64,000 nt of DNA, taken from Streptomyces sp. CNQ-509. Its GTDB lineage: Bacteria > Actinomycetota > Actinomycetes > Streptomycetales > Streptomycetaceae. The notes under the pieces are model-generated. The model ran no database searches. It was not told where the DNA came from and was given only the letters and a program-made list of their open reading frames with translations. Below are positions 59,214 through 64,000 of this stretch, piece by piece. The DNA lies in assembly GCF_001011035.1 (NCBI RefSeq), contig NZ_CP011492.1, positions 1,619,501-1,683,500 on the forward strand, written 5' to 3'. Position numbers and translations under genes: made by a program. Position 1 is the stretch's first letter, and every line of letters starts with the position of its first letter.

Positions 59214-61907
59214 ATGCAGAGTCAGCTCGACCAGCTCCCCGACCGCGACCCGCAGGAGACCGCCGAGTGGCGGGAGTCCCTGGACGCGGTGGTGCGGCAC
59301 GCCGGGCCCGACCGGGCCGCGCAGGTGCTGCGCCGTACCGTGGCGCACGCCGGGGACGCCGGTCTGGACGTGCCCGCGTTGCTGGAGACGCCGTACGTCA
59401 ACACCATCCCCACCGCCGCCGAGCCCGAGCTGCCCGGAGACCCCGAGCTGGAGCGGCGGGTCGCGGCGTGGAACCGGTGGAACGCCGCCGCCATGGTGAC
59501 CCGCGGGTCCCGGTTCGGGCTCGGGGGGCACATCGCCACCTTCGCCTCCGCGGCCTGGCTCTACGAGACCGGCTTCAACCACTTCTTCCGCGGCAAGGAC
59601 GACCCCCGCGCCCCCGGCTCCGGCGACCAGCTCTACATCCAGGGCCACGCCTCCCCCGGCGTCTACGCCCGCGCCTTCCTCGACGGCCGGCTCACCGAGG
59701 CCCACCTCGACCGGTTCCGCCAGGAGGCCGCGCCCGGTGCCGTCGAGGGGCTGCCCTCCTATCCGCACCCGCGGCGGCTGCCGTGGCTGTGGGAGTTCCC
59801 GACCGTCTCCATGGGCCTGGGCCCGATCTCCGCGATCTACCAGGCGCGGTTCAACCGCTACCTCGCCCACCGCGGCATCAAGGACACCTCCGCCAGCCAC
59901 GTGTGGGCCTTCCTCGGCGACGGCGAGATGGACGAACCCGAGTCGACCGCCGCGCTCGCCCTCGCCGCCCGCGAGCAGCTCGACAACCTCACCTTCGTCA
60001 TCAACTGCAACCTCCAGCGCCTCGACGGCCCCGTACGCGCCAACTTCAAGGTCGTACAGGAGCTGGAGGCCCAGTTCCGCGGCGCCGGCTGGAACGTCGT
60101 CAAGTCGCTGTGGGGCTCCGCCTGGGACGAGCTGCTCGCGCTGGACACCACCGGCGCGCTCGCCCGCAGGCTGCGGGAGGTGCCGGACGCGCAGTTCCAG
60201 ACGTACGCCACCCGCGACGCCGCGTACATCCGCGAGCACTTCTTCGGCGCCGAGCCCGCGCTCGCCGAGCTGGCGAAGCTGATCGGCGACGACAAGATCC
60301 TCGAGTGCTTCCACCTCTCCCGCGGCGGTCACGAGCCGCGGAAGGTCTACGCCGCGTACCGGGCCGCCGTCGCGCACGAGGGCGCGCCGACCGTGATCCT
60401 GGCGCAGACCGTCAAGGGCCACACCCTCGGCAAGGGCTTCGAGTCGCGCAACGCCAACCACCAGATGAAGAAGCTGACCGGCGCCGAGTTCCGCGACATG
60501 CGGGATCTGCTGGAGCTGCCCATCCCGGACAGCGCGCTCGCCGGCGACCTCGTGCCGTACGCGCACCCCGGTCCCGGCTCCCCCGAGGTGCGCTACCTCC
60601 AGGAGCGCCGCGCCGCCCTCGGCGGCCCCGCGCCGGCCCGCCGGGTGCACCCGGTGGTGCTGCCGGAGCCGGCGGCGAAGCCGTTCGACGCGCTCAAGAA
60701 GGGCTCAGGCAGCCAGGAGATCGCGACGACCATGGCGTTCGTCCGCCTGGTCAAGGACCTCATGCGGGAGAAGGAGACCGGCCGCCGCTGGGTCCCGGTG
60801 GTGCCGGACGAGGCCCGTACGTTCGGCATGGAGTCGCTCTTCCCGAGCGCCGGGATCTACTCACCGCGCGGGCAGACCTACGACCCCGTCGACCGCGACC
60901 AGCTCCTGTACTACAAGGAGGCGGCGAACGGGCAGATCCTCAACGAGGGCATCACGGAGGCCGGTTCGCTGGCGTCCTTCACGGCCGCGGCCACGTCGTA
61001 CGCGACGCACGGCGAGCCGATGATCCCCTTCTACATCTTCTACTCGATGTTCGGCTTCCAGCGCACCGGCGACCAGTTCTGGGCGCTCGCCGACCAGTTG
61101 GGCCGCGGCTTCGTCATCGGCGCCACCGCCGGCCGCACCACCATGACCGGCGAGGGCCTGCAGCACGCCGACGGCCACTCCCCGCTGCTCGCCTCCACGA
61201 ACCCCGCGGCGCTGATCTACGATCCGGCGTTCGCGTACGAGGTGGCGGTCATCGTCAAGGACGGGCTGCGCCGCATGTACGGCGCGGCCGCCCCCGGCGA
61301 GGACCCGGACGTCTTCTACTACCTCACCGTCTACAACGAGCCGAAGGTCCAGCCCCCGATGCCCGCGGGCGTCGAGGAGGGCATCGTCCGCGGCCTCTAC
61401 CGCTACCGGACCGCCGACACCCCCGCCGGGGCCGCCGCCGAGGACGCCCCGCGCGCCCAGGTGCTCGCCTCCGGCACCGCCATCCACTGGGCGCTCGACG
61501 CCCAGCGACTGCTCGCCGAGGACTGGGGTGTCGCGGCCGACGTCTGGTCCGCCACCTCCTGGAGCGAGCTGCGCCGTGACGCCCTGTCCTGTGACGCGGC
61601 GCAGCTTCGCGGCGAGGACCGGGTCCCCTACGTCACCCGTGCTCTGGAAGGCGCACCGGGCCCGGTTCTCGCCGTCAGCGACTGGATGCGGCAGGTGCCC
61701 GACCAGATAGCGCAGTGGGTCCCGCAGGAGTACACCTCGCTGGGTACGGACGGCTTCGGCCTCTCCGACACCCGCGAGGCGGCCCGCCGGCACTTCGGGG
61801 TCGACCCGGAGTCGATCGTCGTGGCGGTGCTGGACCGGCTGGCGCGGCGCGGCGAGGTGAAGAAGGAGACGGTCGCGGCCGCGGCGGCGAAGTACGGGCT
61901 GGCCTGA
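59214..61907 (+). CDS. aceE: Pyruvate dehydrogenase E1 component, homodimeric type
   Basis: An 897-residue thiamine-diphosphate enzyme decarboxylating pyruvate and acetylating E2. The N-terminal TPP-binding domain has [30 protein letters not shown], and the diphosphate motif [28 protein letters not shown] (GDG to NCN, about residues 235-275). The middle pyrimidine domain has [23 protein letters not shown] and [19 protein letters not shown]; the C-terminal transketolase-like domain ends with [17 protein letters not shown]. Length fits the E. coli-type homodimer. ATG 59214 has GGAGG 8 nt upstream. Its partners are Lpd (47.9 kb) and an E2. Confidence 0.97.
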   Translation: MQSQLDQLPDRDPQETAEWRESLDAVVRHAGPDRAAQVLRRTVAHAGDAGLDVPALLETPYVNTIPTAAEPELPGDPELERRVAAWNRWNAAAMVTRGSRFGLGGHIATFASAAWLYETGFNHFFRGKDDPRAPGSGDQLYIQGHASPGVYARAFLDGRLTEAHLDRFRQEAAPGAVEGLPSYPHPRRLPWLWEFPTVSMGLGPISAIYQARFNRYLAHRGIKDTSASHVWAFLGDGEMDEPESTAALALAAREQLDNLTFVINCNLQRLDGPVRANFKVVQELEAQFRGAGWNVVKSLWGSAWDELLALDTTGALARRLREVPDAQFQTYATRDAAYIREHFFGAEPALAELAKLIGDDKILECFHLSRGGHEPRKVYAAYRAAVAHEGAPTVILAQTVKGHTLGKGFESRNANHQMKKLTGAEFRDMRDLLELPIPDSALAGDLVPYAHPGPGSPEVRYLQERRAALGGPAPARRVHPVVLPEPAAKPFDALKKGSGSQEIATTMAFVRLVKDLMREKETGRRWVPVVPDEARTFGMESLFPSAGIYSPRGQTYDPVDRDQLLYYKEAANGQILNEGITEAGSLASFTAAATSYATHGEPMIPFYIFYSMFGFQRTGDQFWALADQLGRGFVIGATAGRTTMTGEGLQHADGHSPLLASTNPAALIYDPAFAYEVAVIVKDGLRRMYGAAAPGEDPDVFYYLTVYNEPKVQPPMPAGVEEGIVRGLYRYRTADTPAGAAAEDAPRAQVLASGTAIHWALDAQRLLAEDWGVAADVWSATSWSELRRDALSCDAAQLRGEDRVPYVTRALEGAPGPVLAVSDWMRQVPDQIAQWVPQEYTSLGTDGFGLSDTREAARRHFGVDPESIVVAVLDRLARRGEVKKETVAAAAAKYGLA

Positions 61908-61937
61908 AGCCGGTCCCGGGGCCCCGCGGCGTACGGC

Positions 61938-61978
61938 GTACGGGCCCGGCCCGCGGGGCGCGCGGGCCGGGCCCGTAC
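61938..61978. terminator. aceE terminator, 17-bp perfect hairpin
   Basis: Arms 61938-61954 and 61962-61978 (GTACGGGCCCGGCCCGC and its complement) with a 7-nt loop, 31 nt after the aceE stop. Confidence 0.88.
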
Positions 61979-62040
61979 CGGCCGCGGTCCGTACCGGGCC
62001 GGTGGGCCGCGTATCGCCGGTCGGTGCCGTACCGGCCCGC

Positions 62041-62078
62041 GGGCGGCCGTACCGGCCCGCGGCCCGGTACGGCCGCCC
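62041..62078. terminator. Terminator of the NSS transporter operon, 15-bp perfect hairpin
   Basis: Arms 62041-62055 and 62064-62078 (GGGCGGCCGTACCGG and its complement) with an 8-nt loop, 28 nt beyond the stop of the small transporter subunit on the minus strand. Several extra GTACCGG/CCGGTAC units between this and the aceE terminator can form alternative stems. Confidence 0.85.
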
Positions 62079-62105
62079 GGACCCCGTCCGGGCGGCCGCC
62101 GTGTG

Positions 62106-62213
62106 CTAGTCCGGCTGGTCCGGGAAGCTGCGCAGCTTCAGCAGCGCCGCGACCAGGCCGCCCCAGACGATCACGATCGCGACGACCAGCATGACGATGG
62201 CGCTCGCCGACAT
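62106..62213 (-). CDS. metS: Methionine/alanine importer small subunit (MetS-like)
   Basis: A 35-residue single-pass membrane peptide, MSASAIVMLVVAIVIVWGGL and then VAALLKLRSFPDQPD. One helix spans residues 4-25, followed by a short basic then acidic tail. It matches the MetS small subunits that accompany NSS-type MetP transporters in actinobacteria and are needed for their activity. Its ATG (62211-62213) overlaps the transporter stop by 1 nt, giving tight translational coupling. Confidence 0.85.
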   Translation of the reverse strand: MSASAIVMLVVAIVIVWGGLVAALLKLRSFPDQPD

Positions 62214-63760
62214 CAGTTGCCCTCCTTCACCGGTTCCGGATCCTCCACGGGCTCCGCCTCCGGCGCCCGGCCGCCGATGTCGCCGTGGTGCCGCCACGGG
62301 ATCAGCGCGGCCAGCACGCCGACCAGCAGCGCACCGGCGGCGACGCCCCACCCGGCCCAGCCGAGGAACGAGCCGGGGTAGCCGCCGTAGTTCTCGTCCA
62401 GCTCGGTGCGCAGGCTGTCGACCATCATCCAGCCGAGCACCAGCGGCGTGATGATGCCCAGGCACACCAGCCACACACGCCCCATCCGCACCGCGGACGT
62501 GGCGTTGGCGTCCCGCTGGAGCAGCGGCAGCCGGCGCAGCACCCAGGCCACGACGACGACCGACACGAGGCCGGCGAGCACGATGCCGTACTGGTTGATG
62601 AAGTGGTCGGCGGCGTCGAGCAGCGAGAGCCCGCCGTCGTTGGCGAAAGCCAGCACGGACACCGCGGTGAGCACGCCGCCGACGAGCGCGACGGCCGCCC
62701 TGCGGGACAGGCCCGTACGGTCCTCGACCGCCGCGACCTGCACCTGGACGATGCTCACCAGCGAGGTCAGGCCGGCGATCACCAGCGACAGGAAGAACAT
62801 CACGCCGAAGAACGCGCCCCCCGGCATGCTGGAGATGATCGCCGGGAACGCCACGAACGCCAGCCCGACGCCCGAGGTCGCCAGCTCGCTCACGCCCACG
62901 CCCTGCTGCGCGGCCATGAAGCCGAGCACCGAGAACACGCCGATGCCGGCCAGGATCTCGAACGAGCTGTTGGCGAAGCCGGCGACGAGCGCCGAGCCGG
63001 ACAGGTCCGACTTCCGGCCCAGGTACGAGGCGTAGGTGATCATGATGCCGAAGCCGATGGAGAGCGAGAAGAAGATCTGGCCGTACGCGGCGACCCACAC
63101 GCTGCCCTCGCCCAGCGCCCCCCAGTCCGGCTTGAAGAGGGCGTCCAGGCCCTCGCCCGCGCCGTCCAGGGTGACCGCGCGGACCACGAGAATGCAGAAG
63201 AGGACCAGCAGCGCGGGGATGAAGACGCGGTTGGCCCACTCGATGCCGCGGCGCACGCCCAGCCAGAGGATGACGAGGGTGACCAGCCACACCCCGAGCA
63301 GCGGCCACATCACGCCGGGCACGAAGGTGGAGACGGTGCCCGGTTCGCCGGCCTTGAGGAAGTCCTCGGAGAAGAAGGCGTTGGGGTCGTCGCCCCACGA
63401 CTCGTCGATCGAGAAGCCGACGTAGCGGACGGCCCAGGCCAGGACCACCGCGTAGTACGCGGAGATCACGAAGCAGATCGCCACCTGCCACCAGCCGATG
63501 GCCTCGGCGGGGCGGGAGAGCTGCCGGAAGGCGCCGGGCGGGGAGGAGCGGTAGCGGCGGCCGATGACGTATTCCATGATCAGCAGCGGGAGTCCCGCCG
63601 TCAGCAGCGCCACGAGATACGGCAGGAGGAAGGCCCCGCCGCCGTTGTCGTAGGCGACGTAGGGAAAGCGCCAGATGTTGCCGAGACCGACCGCGGATCC
63701 GATCGCCGCGAAGAGGAAGCCTGCCCGGGTTCCCCAACGCTCACGAGGCTCGTTGGACAT
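62213..63760 (-). CDS. metP: Sodium-dependent NSS-family transporter (methionine/alanine importer-like)
   Basis: A 515-residue neurotransmitter:sodium symporter family protein with about twelve helices in the LeuT fold. Helix 1 has GFLFAAIGSAVGLGNIWRFPYVAYDNGGGAFLLPY, the unwound substrate and Na+ site (residues 14-48). Helix 6-8 signatures include FFSLSIGFGIMITYASYLGRKSD and SLVSIVQVQVAAVED. The acidic C-terminal tail is cytosolic. Coupling with a 35-residue partner points to the MetP/MetS methionine-alanine system rather than to other NSS substrates. ATG 63758-63760 follows GAGAG in an unusually AT-rich leader (63761-63785). Confidence 0.9.
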   Translation of the reverse strand: MSNEPRERWGTRAGFLFAAIGSAVGLGNIWRFPYVAYDNGGGAFLLPYLVALLTAGLPLLIMEYVIGRRYRSSPPGAFRQLSRPAEAIGWWQVAICFVISAYYAVVLAWAVRYVGFSIDESWGDDPNAFFSEDFLKAGEPGTVSTFVPGVMWPLLGVWLVTLVILWLGVRRGIEWANRVFIPALLVLFCILVVRAVTLDGAGEGLDALFKPDWGALGEGSVWVAAYGQIFFSLSIGFGIMITYASYLGRKSDLSGSALVAGFANSSFEILAGIGVFSVLGFMAAQQGVGVSELATSGVGLAFVAFPAIISSMPGGAFFGVMFFLSLVIAGLTSLVSIVQVQVAAVEDRTGLSRRAAVALVGGVLTAVSVLAFANDGGLSLLDAADHFINQYGIVLAGLVSVVVVAWVLRRLPLLQRDANATSAVRMGRVWLVCLGIITPLVLGWMMVDSLRTELDENYGGYPGSFLGWAGWGVAAGALLVGVLAALIPWRHHGDIGGRAPEAEPVEDPEPVKEGN

Positions 63761-63814
63761 ATAAAGCTCTCTTATTCTTTGGTGCAGTACCGAAGGACGG
63801 TATCAGGGCGCTGC

Positions 63815-64000
63815 ATGATGGCTGACATGCGCGCCGCCCGCCTCATCCACCTCGTGCTGCTGCTCCAGTCCCGTCCTTCCATGACCGCCGCCGAGCTGGC
63901 GGAGCGGCTGGAGGTCTCCGAGCGGACGGTCGCCCGGGACGTGCAGGCGCTCGGGGAGGCGGGGGTACCGGTCTACGCCGACCGCGGGCGGACCGGCGGC
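63815..64000 (+). CDS. HTH/WYL-type transcriptional regulator, N-terminal part
   Basis: The first 62 codons of a DeoR/HTH_11-type winged helix, MRAARLIHLVLLLQSRPSMTAAELAERLEVSERTVARDVQALGEAGVPVYADRGRTGG (in summary), cut by the window end. The pattern 'VSERTVARDVQALGEAGVPV' is that of WYL-domain regulators, whose effector domain would follow. In-frame ATGs lie at 63815, 63818 and 63827; the last gives the usual MRAARL start and no clear Shine-Dalgarno precedes any. It is divergent from the NSS transporter and could regulate it. Confidence 0.8.
   Translation, partial: MMADMRAARLIHLVLLLQSRPSMTAAELAERLEVSERTVARDVQALGEAGVPVYADRGRTGG

Noticed and set aside
1..64000. Mobile elements, phage genes or integration sites
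   Set aside because: No transposase, integrase, tRNA-linked direct repeat or base-composition break was seen; even the junction at the broken response regulator shows no element ends.

Overview
The window is a 64 kb piece of a high-GC actinomycete chromosome, almost certainly Streptomyces or a close relative. The evidence is extreme GC at third codon positions, many GTG and TTG starts, perfect GC-rich hairpins between converging genes, an actinobacterial qcr/cta respiratory gene set, a PimB'-type mannosyltransferase, PspA with PspAA, and a homodimeric AceE. From memory, the order from glkA to aceE is the conserved one in the Streptomyces core chromosome, so this is mostly housekeeping DNA rather than an island. 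I see no rRNA, tRNA, CRISPR, insertion sequence, phage gene or biosynthetic cluster.

Layout. 0-8.4 kb: glucokinase (cut by the window edge), a DUF5304-like protein, an ArsA-like ATPase, an SRPBCC protein, a phosphoesterase, an acyl-CoA ligase, PimB' and a GT87-like membrane protein. 8.4-15.4 kb: an XRE-cupin regulator with a 41-residue membrane protein, a metalloprotease-like lipoprotein, two tandem NlpC/P60 wall hydrolases, an NYN protein, a stand-alone Lrp ligand domain and a small acidic secreted protein. 15.4-20.1 kb: a histidine kinase with a response regulator broken after its receiver domain, then a class V aminotransferase behind a SAM-IV-type riboswitch, then trpD. 20.2-29.6 kb: aerobic respiration (ctaE-qcrC-qcrA-qcrB and ctaC-ctaD-ctaF), with a receiver-like protein and an L,D-transpeptidase between the two blocks.

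29.8-37.4 kb: a cysteine desulfurase-TusA fusion, adenosine kinase, a large anchored protein, ErpA, quinolinate synthase and a GNAT protein. 37.7-42.3 kb: a NarL-type two-component system, PspAA, PspA, a DUF3043 protein and a small protein. 42.4-45.8 kb: late cobalamin assembly (MBL-CobU fusion, CobT, CobS). 46.2-51.2 kb: PepA, Lpd and SucB. 51.4-57.7 kb: a 1346-residue HTH-STAND-TM-WD40 protein and a secreted copper-amine-oxidase-like gene pair. 57.9-64 kb: a GntR regulator, aceE, a sodium-coupled transporter with its 35-residue partner, and the start of a WYL-type regulator.

How it fits together. AceE, SucB and Lpd feed carbon to the TCA cycle, and the qcr/cta genes carry the electrons onward. 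ErpA and the desulfurase-TusA fusion supply Fe-S clusters and sulfur to enzymes encoded nearby (QcrA, NadA). The most informative regulatory signals are the SAM riboswitch with a 6-codon leader ORF, three copies of a CGTCA-N3-TGACG dyad at nadA, a perfect 15-bp palindrome between the -35 and -10 of aceE, and two tandem 15-bp sites before the XRE-cupin gene. Several genes look leaderless, with a TANNNT box 6-7 nt before the start codon. I did not find a large undescribed system. The best candidates for new biology are the truncated response regulator, the riboswitch/leader arrangement, the CuAO-like pair with an altered cofactor motif, and the STAND protein with a long insertion.
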